A DNA stretch of 64,000 nt from Pseudomonas cichorii (GCF_015471405.1 NZ_BLVZ01000003.1:372001-436000), one strand, 5' to 3'. Counted from the stretch's first letter, positions 8,676 through 17,473 are shown. Made by a program: numbers and translations. The notes: generated by a model not told the origin, from the letters alone.

Positions 8676-10694
8676 TCAAGGCGGCAGTATTGATACTCTG
8701 GCTGGGCTGGTCGGTGTCGCAATCGTCGCAACCGGCCTTGTTGCCACAAAGACTTCAGTTGATTGACCTGGCTGAAGACGTGCAACAGGCAACATTGTTA
8801 CAGCAAGTGTACGAGTTCCCGAGCAGGACGCCAGTGAGAAATCCTGAGCCTTTGCACTGGTATTACGCACGACCCCGACAGCAATATCGAAACCATCCCC
8901 GCCAAACCATTGGCCTCGCGCAGGATCGATCGAAAACTCACTCCCCACTCTACACAGATCCCCTAGACGCACACCAGACGATGTCTCTTTGAGATCAGCC
9001 GGAATGCGCCCCTTGACCAGGTCGGCAAACGCCTTGGAGATGGCTATTTTCTTGCGCTCGCGGCTATTGGGAGAACCACTGAGAGCCAGTGCCTTGTCCA
9101 GTTGCGGGCGGTTTTCGCTGGCGATGTAACGCGCAGGATCGATCTGGTCACCAATCAGCCTTGGCGTGAGGATGAACAGGCGCTCGCGTCGTGAAACCTC
9201 CTGGCGCTTGGAAGTGAACAGCGGCCCCAGAACAGGCAGGTCACCCAGCAGCGGGACCTTGTCATGATGCTGGCCTGTCTCATCGACATGAAACCCGCCA
9301 ATGACCAGTGAACGGTTTTCGCTGATGACCGCCTGTGTGCTGACCGTTCCTCGCTTCACATCCGGAGTTTCGCCGTCGCGAGAGCGGTCGAGCTGGCCAT
9401 CTTCAATGTCGATGATCAACTGAAAACGATTGGCCTGCGCACCGGCAATGGTACGAGGGATCACTTGCAGGCTGGTCCCGGCCGTAACCGATTGCACGTT
9501 GGCGACCCGCTCACCGGTGGCAGTGATATAAGCGGTGCGGCTGAAATCGATCACGGCGGGCTGGTTTTCCAGGGTCAATACCGAAGGCCTGGCGATCACC
9601 GATGCCACCCCCTGCCCTTCAAGCGCCTGGATGTCGGCAAAGAAGCGATCGAAATCACTGATGGAAAGCGTGGCCGAACCACCGGTCAGTAGCGAGCTGC
9701 CAAAGTTTACCGAACCGGCACGCGCCGACCAGCGGGACTCCAGGGCGCTCAACTGGGTACGATCGATATCCAGGATGATGGCGTCGATCTCCACCAGATT
9801 GCTCGGTTGGTCCAGTTGCTGGATCAACTGCTGATACATATCGCGCTTGTCCGGATTGTCATAGATCAGCACCGCATTGTTGCGTACATCGGCGACCACC
9901 TTATGGTTGCTCGAAGTTTTACCGGGCTTTGGCTTGTCACGCGAGGCGGTGCGATCCGTGGCCAGATTGATGATCTTGTTGCGGCCGATATCCGCCATGC
10001 CCTGCAAGGCCTGGATATTGGCCATCGGATCCTGGGGCGAAGGCGGTACGACCTGCTTGCTCTGGAGCAAGCCATCGAGCAGTGTCGCAACACCGGGAAT
10101 GGTGATGCTCTGCTCCCGATAGTGAATATCGCGATCCGCCACAGCGGCATAACGCAACGAGAACATCATGACCTGCTGCTTCTCTTCAGGCTTGACCTTT
10201 TCCTTGCTGAAACCGCGAATCAACTCAACATAGCGCGACGGGCCACTGACCAGCACCACGCCTTCGTCCGGCAGCTCACCCCAACCGAAACGCTTGTCCA
10301 GCAGACCGATATCGGTCAGCGCCTGCTTAAGGTCGGGAGCGGCATCGGATGACACTTCCAGCCGTTGCGAGACTTGCCCCGACTGAGGGCTCACGTACAA
10401 CTTGCCGTTGTACAGGAACCACTGAAATTGATGCTCCAGGGCCATACGGTCCAGAAACTCCTGGGCATTGCCCGCGCGAATCTTTGCATCGACCACACCG
10501 CTGACGCCATTCATCTCCAGACCCACGCCATAGGAGCTGGCAAAATCTTTCAGCACAGTGGTCAGAGGTGCCTGAGATGCCTCATAGGCATAAGCAGACT
10601 GGCGCCACTCTTCCGGTACCGCAGCCATGGCAACCTCTGCCTGCATGCCAAGCAGCGCAAGACAGAGCAATCGTTTCAAGCATTGCTTAAACAT
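8676..10694 (-). CDS. hrcC: HrcC, type III secretion outer-membrane secretin (SctC)
   Basis: A 672-residue secretin forming the outer-membrane ring through which the Hrp pilus passes. The signal peptide ends near AEVAMA|AVPEE. N0/N1-type periplasmic modules follow (LTTVLKDFASSYGVGLEM; VVLVSGPSRYVELI). A charged insertion (ASRDKPKPGKTSSNHK) comes before the N3 module. The secretin core then carries the conserved VPLLGDLPVLGPLF and RERLFILTPRLI. Its ATG overlaps the hrpG stop by eight bases. Length fits the family. Confidence 0.97.
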   Translation of the reverse strand: MFKQCLKRLLCLALLGMQAEVAMAAVPEEWRQSAYAYEASQAPLTTVLKDFASSYGVGLEMNGVSGVVDAKIRAGNAQEFLDRMALEHQFQWFLYNGKLYVSPQSGQVSQRLEVSSDAAPDLKQALTDIGLLDKRFGWGELPDEGVVLVSGPSRYVELIRGFSKEKVKPEEKQQVMMFSLRYAAVADRDIHYREQSITIPGVATLLDGLLQSKQVVPPSPQDPMANIQALQGMADIGRNKIINLATDRTASRDKPKPGKTSSNHKVVADVRNNAVLIYDNPDKRDMYQQLIQQLDQPSNLVEIDAIILDIDRTQLSALESRWSARAGSVNFGSSLLTGGSATLSISDFDRFFADIQALEGQGVASVIARPSVLTLENQPAVIDFSRTAYITATGERVANVQSVTAGTSLQVIPRTIAGAQANRFQLIIDIEDGQLDRSRDGETPDVKRGTVSTQAVISENRSLVIGGFHVDETGQHHDKVPLLGDLPVLGPLFTSKRQEVSRRERLFILTPRLIGDQIDPARYIASENRPQLDKALALSGSPNSRERKKIAISKAFADLVKGRIPADLKETSSGVRLGDLCRVGSEFSIDPARGQWFGGDGFDIAVGVVRNTSAKAQDFSLASCSGTRTLAVTMLPVARLQPGQSTEVFVATRPVATIATPTSPARVSILPP

Positions 10695-11100
10695 AAGAGC
10701 CTCTCAGTGCCAAAGGACGCATGAATTGCCTTGGCGGGGTCACCTTCCTGGGTTCAAGCATCGATTCCCAGACATCGCGCTGGTTAACCAGGTCTTCGAT
10801 GTCATGGATGACCGATGCCGTGCTCTGAAACTTCTGGTATTGCACAAGGCACAGGTGACTCGTCTCGGGATCGAGTGCCAGTGCTCCGCGAAAACGCCTG
10901 ATACTTGGCCCGGAAAGACGCAATGCGGCCTCAAGCCCCGCATCACCACCGCGCCATGCCTCGCTCAAGGGGGCGAGATAAACCAGCCCTTCATTGCTGC
11001 GTTTTATGCTTAACGGCAGTTGATCGACTTGCAACAGCAACACAGGGGTGTTGCTGTCGAGCCAACGCTCGACAGCAACGATCAGATCAGCGGATTTCAT
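10687..11100 (-). CDS. hrpG: HrpG, chaperone-like antagonist of HrpV
   Basis: A 137-residue protein starting at MKSADLIVAVERWL; this ATG overlaps the hrpF end by 14 bases, and earlier in-frame starts lie inside hrpF. HrpG proteins are chaperone-like and free HrpS by binding HrpV. Position between hrpF and hrcC and the size match the family, though the sequence itself has few fixed motifs. It is translated as part of the hrpA operon and overlaps hrcC at its 3' end. Confidence 0.88.
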   Translation of the reverse strand: MKSADLIVAVERWLDSNTPVLLLQVDQLPLSIKRSNEGLVYLAPLSEAWRGGDAGLEAALRLSGPSIRRFRGALALDPETSHLCLVQYQKFQSTASVIHDIEDLVNQRDVWESMLEPRKVTPPRQFMRPLALRGSYV

Positions 11101-11308
11101 TGATGATTGCCTTGGCCAGGTTGTGCTTGACCACAATTTCCTGGTTCACAGCCCAGCTGGCAGTCGAAGACTGCCGGATAGCCGAGTTGAAGGCGTGCCA
11201 ATCATCCGGGGAGAAGGCGTCCAGACTCAGTGCAGCCGAGTCCAGATCCTTTTGGGTGTTTTCGAAGTTGCTGTCGAGACGGCGTCTGAGTGCATCGGAA
11301 GAAAGCAT
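11087..11308 (-). CDS. hrpF: HrpF, small Hrp secretion protein
   Basis: A 73-residue helical protein. The start at 11308 (MLSSDALRRRL) has TGGAGT eight bases upstream; longer versions lack support. HrpF belongs to the SctF-neighbour/co-chaperone type proteins of group I clusters and is needed for pilus subunit secretion in P. syringae. The C-terminal NLAKAIINEIR overlaps the hrpG start. The name rests on size, order and resemblance. Confidence 0.86.
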   Translation of the reverse strand: MLSSDALRRRLDSNFENTQKDLDSAALSLDAFSPDDWHAFNSAIRQSSTASWAVNQEIVVKHNLAKAIINEIR

Positions 11309-11378
11309 GGTGATACTCCAGGTTCGGGGACTCATGACTGAGTGGCACGCGCAGGAGTTTGGTTCCAGAATATTCCGG

Positions 11379-11957
11379 TCAAGGCCAAAGATGACGTTGC
11401 AGGGCACTCCAGCTCAGGCTGAAATCCCCATGTTCGGTGCGCAGGCTGATGGCATCGAGGTCAAGATTCGGATCACCTCGCAACGTCCAGCCCAGTTGAC
11501 CCTGCTCTTCCAGGCTCTGGGCAAGCAGCGGTATCTGGTCGGGGTGACAATAGATCAGGGCCGACTCCTCGTTGGGACTGGCCGAGGTCAGTTGCCGCAG
11601 GACTGCACTGACTTTCTGGCCGTCCGGCAACTCACCCAGCACAAGCTGCAATGCCTGCTGCACCAGGTCTTCTGCCGCCTCGACAATCGTTGCCAGTGTC
11701 TGCTCCCGTTGCTCGCGCAGATCATCGAGCAGTGACTGGGCCTGCTGCCAGACCTCGGCACGGGTTTCTTCTTCGCAACGCCGACGCAACGCCTCGGCTT
11801 CAGCCTCGGCAGTTTCAAGAATTTCCCGTGCCCGGGCACGGGCATCTTCCAGCAGTTCCTCTGCCAGCAGGCTCTGCTCAAGAACTTCCCGGCGCAGAAG
11901 CGGCTCGTTAACCGTGGAGCGGTTACTGGTAAGCGTCAGACTGCGACTGGTCAACAT
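11379..11957 (-). CDS. hrpE: HrpE, type III stator protein (SctL/FliH family)
   Basis: A 192-residue FliH/SctL-like stator that links the HrcN ATPase to the sorting platform. A long Ala/Glu/Arg coiled coil (LLEDARARAREILE, AEAEALRRRCEEE) precedes a compact C-terminal domain (EESALIYCHPDQIPLL; LDLDAISLRTEHG). The ATG at 11957 has GAGGGAAG upstream. It starts inside the hrpD reading frame (35-base overlap), so translation is probably coupled. Confidence 0.93.
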   Translation of the reverse strand: MLTSRSLTLTSNRSTVNEPLLRREVLEQSLLAEELLEDARARAREILETAEAEAEALRRRCEEETRAEVWQQAQSLLDDLREQREQTLATIVEAAEDLVQQALQLVLGELPDGQKVSAVLRQLTSASPNEESALIYCHPDQIPLLAQSLEEQGQLGWTLRGDPNLDLDAISLRTEHGDFSLSWSALQRHLWP

Positions 11958-12546
11958 GCGGACTTCCCTCAATGCTGTTGCTCAAAACGTACCCACCCAC
12001 GGCCTGCCACAAGGCACACAATCTGGCTTTGGGTATGTCATCAAAGGACAGGCATTCGGCCTGCCCCACGGCATCGCGAGCGAACTTGACCCGCAGTCGC
12101 TGCCAGAGCCGGTCACCGACCCACGCTTTCAAGAGGCCAAGGCCCGCAATCCGGGGCTGTCGAGCGTCCCAGTGTTCAGGCAGCCAGTGCCCGGGTTGCA
12201 GGGCCCTGCCCAACCGTCGACACCAGAGCCAGGCCGGTTCGTCCAGACTATCGGGGCGCGGCATGCGACTGCCGGCACAGATCCCCACACACAGTTCGAG
12301 AGCCAGCGCCCATTGCTCATCGGTCAGATCCAGCAAGGGCAACAACAGGACATCGGGTTCAGGCGGCAGGGTCGAAGTCATGCCCAGGTAGCGGTCGACC
12401 ATTGCGTCATCGACCTGCCCCAGAAGCCTCAAGGTTGAGGCGCTCATGCCTGCCGAATCGTGCAATTGCCAACTTTCATGGGCCTGGCGCCAGCCCCGGG
12501 TCCACCAACATACCCAGACCAGCGCCTGTGGCTCACTCACTTTCAT
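11923..12546 (-). CDS. hrpD: HrpD, type III sorting platform protein (SctK)
   Basis: A 207-residue Trp-rich protein. Its ATG overlaps the hrcJ stop (ATGA), which fixes the start at 12546 (MKVSEPQALVW). HrpD belongs to the SctK/HrpD family, an accessory adaptor of the cytoplasmic sorting platform. Only general features (LALELCVGIC, LLKAWVGDRLWQRL) support it beyond the fixed order hrcJ-hrpD-hrpE. Confidence 0.9.
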   Translation of the reverse strand: MKVSEPQALVWVCWWTRGWRQAHESWQLHDSAGMSASTLRLLGQVDDAMVDRYLGMTSTLPPEPDVLLLPLLDLTDEQWALALELCVGICAGSRMPRPDSLDEPAWLWCRRLGRALQPGHWLPEHWDARQPRIAGLGLLKAWVGDRLWQRLRVKFARDAVGQAECLSFDDIPKARLCALWQAVGGYVLSNSIEGSPHVDQSQSDAYQ

Positions 12547-13334
12547 TTCGGCGGTTCCGCTGCTACAGCAGGCGTCGGCCGTGGCCTGAAGCGTTGCCGC
12601 CATTGTGGATTGAGTGCCCACAGGCCAGCCAGCATCAGAGCGATCCCGAATGTGCAGAGCACTGCCATCCACTGCCAGAACTCCATGCGCTCACGGGTCA
12701 TGGTGAAGGGCCCGACACTGACCATCGGCACAGACTCCTGATAACCCTGTGAAGGCACGAAGACCACGGCCAGCTTTTTCTCGTCCGCATTGGCCATGCC
12801 GGGAATACTGCTGGCAACCATGCGCCTTATGCGTGGCAATACGCTGTCGGGTTCAAGGTCAGGGCGGTATTTGATAAACACCGCGGCCGAGGCCGGCTGA
12901 ACCGGCTCCCCCGGCGCGATGCGCTCAGGCAACACAACATGCACCCTGGCAACCACTACACCATCGATCTGCGACAGGGTCTGCTCCAGCTCCTGAGACA
13001 AGGCATAGATGTATCGCGCCCGCTCCTCCATCGGAGAGGAAATGACGCCTTCCTTGCGGAAGACTTCCCCAAGCGTCGAGCGTGACCGGCGAGGCAGACC
13101 TACCGCCTCCAGCACCTTCACCGCACGGGAAATATCCTGCGTGGAAACCAGGACGGCGACTCCACCCTTGTCCAGGCGCTTTTGCGCGTCAATGTTTTTA
13201 CCCGCAAGCTCTGCCAACACTTCGTTGGCATCCTGCTCGGTCAGATCGCGATGCAGCTCCATACGGTCGCCGCAACCAGCCATCAATAACGCCAAAAGCA
13301 TAAGGATGGCCAGCCTGATTGCCTTGGGGTGCAT
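12543..13334 (-). CDS. hrcJ: HrcJ, inner-membrane ring lipoprotein (SctJ)
   Basis: A 263-residue YscJ/FliF-family lipoprotein that forms the periplasmic face of the inner ring. The lipobox LLMAGC puts the lipidated Cys at residue 21. Conserved stretches include LTEQDANEVLAEL, GLPRRSRSTLGEVF, ERARYIYALSQELEQTL and VARVHVVLPER. A C-terminal membrane segment (WQWMAVLCTFGIALMLAGLW) is followed by a basic tail. Confidence 0.97.
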   Translation of the reverse strand: MHPKAIRLAILMLLALLMAGCGDRMELHRDLTEQDANEVLAELAGKNIDAQKRLDKGGVAVLVSTQDISRAVKVLEAVGLPRRSRSTLGEVFRKEGVISSPMEERARYIYALSQELEQTLSQIDGVVVARVHVVLPERIAPGEPVQPASAAVFIKYRPDLEPDSVLPRIRRMVASSIPGMANADEKKLAVVFVPSQGYQESVPMVSVGPFTMTRERMEFWQWMAVLCTFGIALMLAGLWALNPQWRQRFRPRPTPAVAAEPPK

Positions 13335-13344
13335 AAGTTGGGCC

Positions 13345-13713
13345 TTATTGCAGACTGGTCAGTTTTTCCACGCTCTGGGCGGCCTTGCTCACCAGCTTGG
13401 CGCTGAGCAGGCTTTCCAGATAAAAAGAAGACAGAGAACGGTTGGCATCAATAGCCATTTTCGGGTCGCTCGATCTGGCTGCTCGTTGCAGGTCTCGATC
13501 AACCCTCTCGGACTCTTTCTGGTAAGCAGTCGATGCCTTGGAGATAGGCGACACCAGCATTTGTGAATCGCTGGCAGTCTTTGGTTCTCCAGAACGCATG
13601 GCGGCATTGAACCAGGCAATGTCCGCCTCGGCAGGAGTAGGACCTGGCGGTGGCGATGTCACCTCTGTCTCGAATAGCCCAGTGTGATGTGTTGATACGC
13701 GAGTAACGGCCAT
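13345..13713 (-). CDS. hrpB: HrpB, inner rod protein (SctI)
   Basis: A 122-residue protein beginning MAVTRVSTHH, with CAGGAGAAA upstream of the ATG at 13713. SctI/HrpB proteins form the inner rod and are secreted early. The C-terminal helix (FYLESLLSAKLVSKAAQSVEKL) resembles the polymerising end of the family. It lies between hrpZ and hrcJ as expected. Confidence 0.9.
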   Translation of the reverse strand: MAVTRVSTHHTGLFETEVTSPPPGPTPAEADIAWFNAAMRSGEPKTASDSQMLVSPISKASTAYQKESERVDRDLQRAARSSDPKMAIDANRSLSSFYLESLLSAKLVSKAAQSVEKLTSLQ

Positions 13714-13748
13714 GTTTGCTTTCTCCTGCCAAGACGAAGGTTTACAGA

Positions 13749-14726
13749 TCAACCGCGATAGTCGGTGACGCTTTGCTGAACCAGAACCGACAGAACGTTG
13801 CCTGCCGCGATGCTGGCATCGGTCTTCAAGGTGTTGCCGGCGCCACCGTTCTGGAAGTTCTGCTCCGCATTGGGAAACAGACCACCCAGCGAGTTGCCCT
13901 GAGCACTGTCCTTGATTTCGCCCTTGATCATGTTGATCGCTTTCTGGAACTGCTCGCCTTCAGCCTTGGACATGACGTTGTCGCCCTCGGAGAGCTCACC
14001 CATCCAGTCCTTCGACTTGCCGTCCGGTTTTCCGAACTCTTCCGGATGCATATCCATGAAGCGCGAGACCTCTTTGAGAACGTCTTTGTCCTCAAAGTTG
14101 AAGCTCATCTGACCGCTTTTGGCATTCGGTGCAGTATTGGGCGTCAGCAGGTTGTCGAGCTTTTCCTCGCCCAGGCTGCCCAGCAATGCAGCCAGCAGTT
14201 CCTGAAGACCACCACCGGAAGCCGCGCCACCACTGGCAGCAGGCGAACCGCCGCAGTTCGACGAAGAATGGGTGCTGCCGGTGTTGTTACCGGTATTGAA
14301 ACCCGAGTTGCCCGTGCCGAAACCCGAACCGCCCGAGACGTTCTGACCTTTGGAGCCACCGCTGAGGAACTCGTTGATCAGACCTTCCAGCCCTTTGGTG
14401 AAGGCGTCCTTCTCCTTGCTGTTCAGGTACTTGTCTTCCGACAGCTCATCGCGCCAGCCATTGACCTTGCCATTGGCGTCGTGCGGTTTTCCGAACTCTT
14501 CAGGATTGCGGTCCATGTAATCGGCAACCATGCCGAGCAATGGATTATCAGTGTTGCGAATGTTGGCTCCGCTGCCGGACTTTTCAAACATCGAATCGCC
14601 AAGCAATGAAGCGATCTTGCCAGCACTTCCATTGGAATCGGACTGCATGGCAGTCATTTGCGTGTTCGCGAAAGTACTCTGGAAAGTGCTGCTTTGTGGA
14701 ACGCCTATTGAAGAAGAAGGAATCAT
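13749..14726 (-). CDS. hrpZ: HrpZ harpin
   Basis: A 325-residue Gly/Ser/Asn-rich, heat-stable-type harpin, secreted by the Hrp system and able to bind membranes. The start at 14726 (MIPSSSIG) has AAGGAG nine bases upstream. Two copies of a ~50-residue module are visible: YMDRNPEEFGKP...GWRDEL...LINEF, and FMDMHPEEFGKP...DWMGEL...MIKGEI, separated by a Gly/Ser/Asn-rich spacer. A single Cys (SSSNCGG) occurs in the spacer, unusual because harpins generally lack cysteine. It is the second gene of the hrpA operon. Confidence 0.95.
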   Translation of the reverse strand: MIPSSSIGVPQSSTFQSTFANTQMTAMQSDSNGSAGKIASLLGDSMFEKSGSGANIRNTDNPLLGMVADYMDRNPEEFGKPHDANGKVNGWRDELSEDKYLNSKEKDAFTKGLEGLINEFLSGGSKGQNVSGGSGFGTGNSGFNTGNNTGSTHSSSNCGGSPAASGGAASGGGLQELLAALLGSLGEEKLDNLLTPNTAPNAKSGQMSFNFEDKDVLKEVSRFMDMHPEEFGKPDGKSKDWMGELSEGDNVMSKAEGEQFQKAINMIKGEIKDSAQGNSLGGLFPNAEQNFQNGGAGNTLKTDASIAAGNVLSVLVQQSVTDYRG

Positions 14727-14795
14727 ATACTTACTCCTTGAAAACCGAACAGGTTGAAGCCCTCCTGGCGTGAACCAAGAGGGCGCGACAACCAC

Positions 14796-15002
14796 TTAGT
14801 AGTTGATCGCCTTACCGGTTTGCTGAGCAGCGTTCTGCGCCTTGGTGGCAGAGTCCTGGTAGGCGCTGGCGATACCGTTGATGGTATCTGTTTGCATTTT
14901 GTTCGATTGCGCTTCGGCGTTCATCATTGTGGTTGCAGCAGCAGTGGAGTCCATCAGGGTCATTGCGGACATCGAAGCGCCGAGGGAAGCGGTACCAGCC
15001 AT
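14796..15002 (-). CDS. hrpA: HrpA pilin of the type III secretion pilus
   Basis: A 68-residue secreted pilin with the conserved C-terminal helix (ATKAQNAAQQTGKAINY). This is much shorter than the ~110-residue HrpA of tomato strain DC3000 and nearer in length to Erwinia HrpA. First gene of the operon, about 55 bases after a hrp box, with AGGAGTAATAAC before the ATG. HrpA polymerises into the thin pilus that carries effectors to plant cells. Confidence 0.93.
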   Translation of the reverse strand: MAGTASLGASMSAMTLMDSTAAATTMMNAEAQSNKMQTDTINGIASAYQDSATKAQNAAQQTGKAINY

Positions 15003-15057
15003 AGTTATTACTCCTGATCATCGAGATGGTTTGGACACCGAATTGGTGTTCGAACAT

Positions 15058-15085
15058 TGAGTGGTCGATTTTCAGAAGCGGTTCC
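15058..15085 (-). promoter_or_regulatory. hrp box of the hrpA operon
   Basis: Minus-strand GGAACC (15085-15080), 15-base spacer, CCACTCA (15064-15058). This is a full match to the HrpL promoter pattern and should drive the whole hrpA-to-hrpV operon. Confidence 0.92.
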
Positions 15086-15119
15086 ATGCGAGTGCATGAA
15101 TGAGGAAGTAAATAAAAAA

Positions 15120-16043
15120 CTACGGCTCCGGCGAGTTGATGCTGAGGCTTTTCATGCGGTGATAAAGAGTGCGTCGCGGAATACCCAATTCACTGATCAC
15201 GGACTCGATGCTCTTGGGGTGACGTGACAGACAGTCCTGGATGAGCGCCTTCTCAAACTGGCGAAGATAACCCTTGAGATGAACATTGCGTTCCAGATGT
15301 GGATCTTCGTCGGTGCCCAAAGGCGACATGCCCAGCACGAAACGCTCCGCAGCACACTTGAGCTCGCGAATATTGCCGGGCCAGCGGTGGCTGAGCAGGC
15401 GGTTGAGCACTGTCGGATCTCGCGGGGGAAGCGGTTGATGGTGCTTGTGAGCCGTCTCCATGACGAAACGCTCGAACAGTGAAGGGAGATGATCCAGACG
15501 TGAGCGCAGGGTTGGCAACTGGATCTTGATGACATTCAGGCGAAAAAACAGGTCGCGTCGAAACTTGCCCTCCTCTACCAGTTTTTCCAGCGGCGTTTGT
15601 GTCGCGACGATGACACGCAGGTTCAGCGCCACAAAGCGCGTCGACCCCAAGCGCTCTATTCCGCGCATTTCCAGCACGCGCAGCAGCTTGGCCTGCAGCA
15701 GGAGCGGCATGCTGTCGATTTCATCCAGATACAGCGTCCCGTTATGGGAAGCCTCGATATAGCCAGCCCGCGATTTGGATGCGCCGGTGTACGCCCCCGC
15801 CATCACCCCGAAAAGCTCACTTTCGGCCAACTGCTCCGGTACGGCCGCGCAGTTGAGTGCAACCAGCGGTCCTTCGCGCCCCGACAATTGATGAATCCGC
15901 CGTGCCAGGGTGTCCTTTCCGGTGCCCGTCTCCCCCTCCAATACCATGTCGACGTTGAGTGGAGCCGCCTTGCGGATAAAAGACTGCAGCGTGCCAAAGA
16001 TATCGAGGACCTCATGCTCCATCTGCGAAGAGTCATTATTCAT
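15120..16043 (-). CDS. hrpS: HrpS-type sigma-54 enhancer-binding activator
   Basis: A 307-residue activator of sigma-54 transcription of hrpL. It has no receiver domain. The AAA+ domain has Walker A GETGTGKD, the sigma-54 contact loop GAYTGA, Walker B TLYLDEID, RRDLFFRLNV and WPGNIREL. The C-terminal Fis-type helix-turn-helix is ELGIPRRTLYHRMKSL. The ATG at 16043 has GAGGG five bases upstream; an upstream in-frame start has none. Classical P. syringae carries adjacent hrpR and hrpS, whose products act as a heteromer. Here only one such gene exists and the next gene right is a transporter, so this protein probably acts alone, as in Erwinia. HrpV in the same island is its likely inhibitor. Confidence 0.92.
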   Translation of the reverse strand: MNNDSSQMEHEVLDIFGTLQSFIRKAAPLNVDMVLEGETGTGKDTLARRIHQLSGREGPLVALNCAAVPEQLAESELFGVMAGAYTGASKSRAGYIEASHNGTLYLDEIDSMPLLLQAKLLRVLEMRGIERLGSTRFVALNLRVIVATQTPLEKLVEEGKFRRDLFFRLNVIKIQLPTLRSRLDHLPSLFERFVMETAHKHHQPLPPRDPTVLNRLLSHRWPGNIRELKCAAERFVLGMSPLGTDEDPHLERNVHLKGYLRQFEKALIQDCLSRHPKSIESVISELGIPRRTLYHRMKSLSINSPEP

Positions 16044-16598
16044 AGAGCCCTCATCCGTCCATCTCCTTGCGATGATAAACACTTGCGCTGAATCTCAGGA
16101 ATACCCTTGCCGACGGGTCTCAGCACTCTGCCGACGACCGACACCGCGAAACGGGTACTTTAAATTAACGTTCAGCAATTATCTCGTTTTGATTTTCTAT
16201 TAAAACCATTGATTTTTCGGTAAGGCACCGAGATGACAAGCAACATGTAAAGAAAACCAGGACGAAAGCATCATTGCCTCAATGCAGGTTTGCAACTTTT
16301 CAAGTCGTTTAAGAGCCCGGCCTTTTATGGTGTGCAAAGTGCATTCTTATTCGGTTTTCCGAACGCGCAATACAACCGTCGTATACTTCTGGTACATATC
16401 TCGCCTTGATTCATATACATGTCTTGTCCTCTTTAACAACTGCACGCAGAAGCGCCCTGTGACGCTCCCATCATGAAAAGGAGCACACGGCACATCATAT
16501 TCCAAAAAAGAATTACAAGATTACTTTATATTCTTTTTAAGATCACCAACGAGCTGCAACACTCATCATCAGAATCATCCATAAAGTGTTGAGAACTC
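16044..16598. other. A+T-rich gap at the right edge of the hrp island
   Basis: About 550 bases with no convincing gene. It is clearly richer in A and T than its surroundings, especially 16150-16600. It must hold the hrpS promoter (leftward) and that of the ABC transporter gene (rightward). It is the likely junction between the hrp island and the chromosome. I see no integrase, tRNA or clear direct repeat in it. Confidence 0.6.
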
Positions 16599-17405
16599 AT
16601 GAAAAAATTGACTGCCATTACTGCCCTGTCCCTTGCCGTTCTCTCAGGTCTGGCTCACGCCGACCGACTGGAAGACATCAAAAAATCGGGTGTCCTGAGG
16701 GTCGCTGCTTTCGACAGCAATCCACCGTTCGGTTTCGTAGATGCAAAAAGCAAGCAAATAGAAGGCCTGGATGTCGATTATGCCAAGGCCATCGCTGACA
16801 AGCTGGGCGTGAAGCTGCAGTTGCAACCGACCAACCCGGCAAACCGTGTGCCGCTGCTGGTGGCCAACAAGGTCGATCTGGTCCTGGCTAACTTCACCAT
16901 CACCCCTGAGCGGGCAGAGCAAGTGAACTTCAGCATCCCCTATTTCTCCTCGGGTCAGCAGTTCATCGTCAAGAAAGGCACGCTCAAGAATCAGGATGAC
17001 CTGAACAAATGGCGCGTGGGTGTCGACAAGGGCACTGTCAACGAAGGCGTGCTGCGCGAGAAATTCCCCGGCGCCAAAGTGATTGCCTACGATGATACGC
17101 CTTTTGCCTTTACCGCATTGCGCAACGGTAACGTGCAAGCCATCACTCAGGACGGCCCGAAACTGATCGGTCTGCTGGCCAACGTACCGGACAAGGACAA
17201 ATACGAAGTACCGCCTTTCACCATTTCCAATGACCTGATCGGAGTCGGAATTCCGAAAGGCGAAACCGCACTGACCGAGTTCGTCAACCAGACGCTGGTG
17301 GAGCTGGAATCCAAAGGCCAGGCCCAGAAGATTTATGACACCTGGTTCGGTCCAGACACCCCGACGCCACTGGCTCGCTTGTTCAAGATCGGCGACAAGA
17401 GCTGA
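16599..17405 (+). CDS. Polar amino-acid ABC transporter, periplasmic binding protein
   Basis: A 268-residue SBP_bac_3 protein. Signal peptide MKKLTAITALSLAVLSGLAHA, then the family pattern LRVAAFDSNPPFGFVD, GLDVDYAKAIADKLG, NRVPLLVANKVDLVLANFTITPER and VGVDKGTVNEG. It should capture a polar or acidic amino acid or an amino-acid-like compound in the periplasm for the two permeases downstream. Specificity cannot be read from sequence alone; the neighbouring N-methyl amino acid oxidase hints at a methylated amino acid. Confidence 0.92.
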   Translation: MKKLTAITALSLAVLSGLAHADRLEDIKKSGVLRVAAFDSNPPFGFVDAKSKQIEGLDVDYAKAIADKLGVKLQLQPTNPANRVPLLVANKVDLVLANFTITPERAEQVNFSIPYFSSGQQFIVKKGTLKNQDDLNKWRVGVDKGTVNEGVLREKFPGAKVIAYDDTPFAFTALRNGNVQAITQDGPKLIGLLANVPDKDKYEVPPFTISNDLIGVGIPKGETALTEFVNQTLVELESKGQAQKIYDTWFGPDTPTPLARLFKIGDKS

Positions 17406-17430
17406 TCCGGGCTGAACCTCTTCACTATCC

Positions 17431-17456
17431 AGCCCGCGCGGACAACCCGGCGGGCT
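17431..17456 (+). terminator. Intra-operon attenuator hairpin
   Basis: AGCCCGC (17431-17437) pairs with GCGGGCT (17450-17456), followed by CTTT. It lies between the binding protein gene and the permeases. It may reduce permease expression relative to the binding protein, a common arrangement in such operons. Confidence 0.6.
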
Positions 17457-17473
17457 CTTTCAATTCTGGATGG

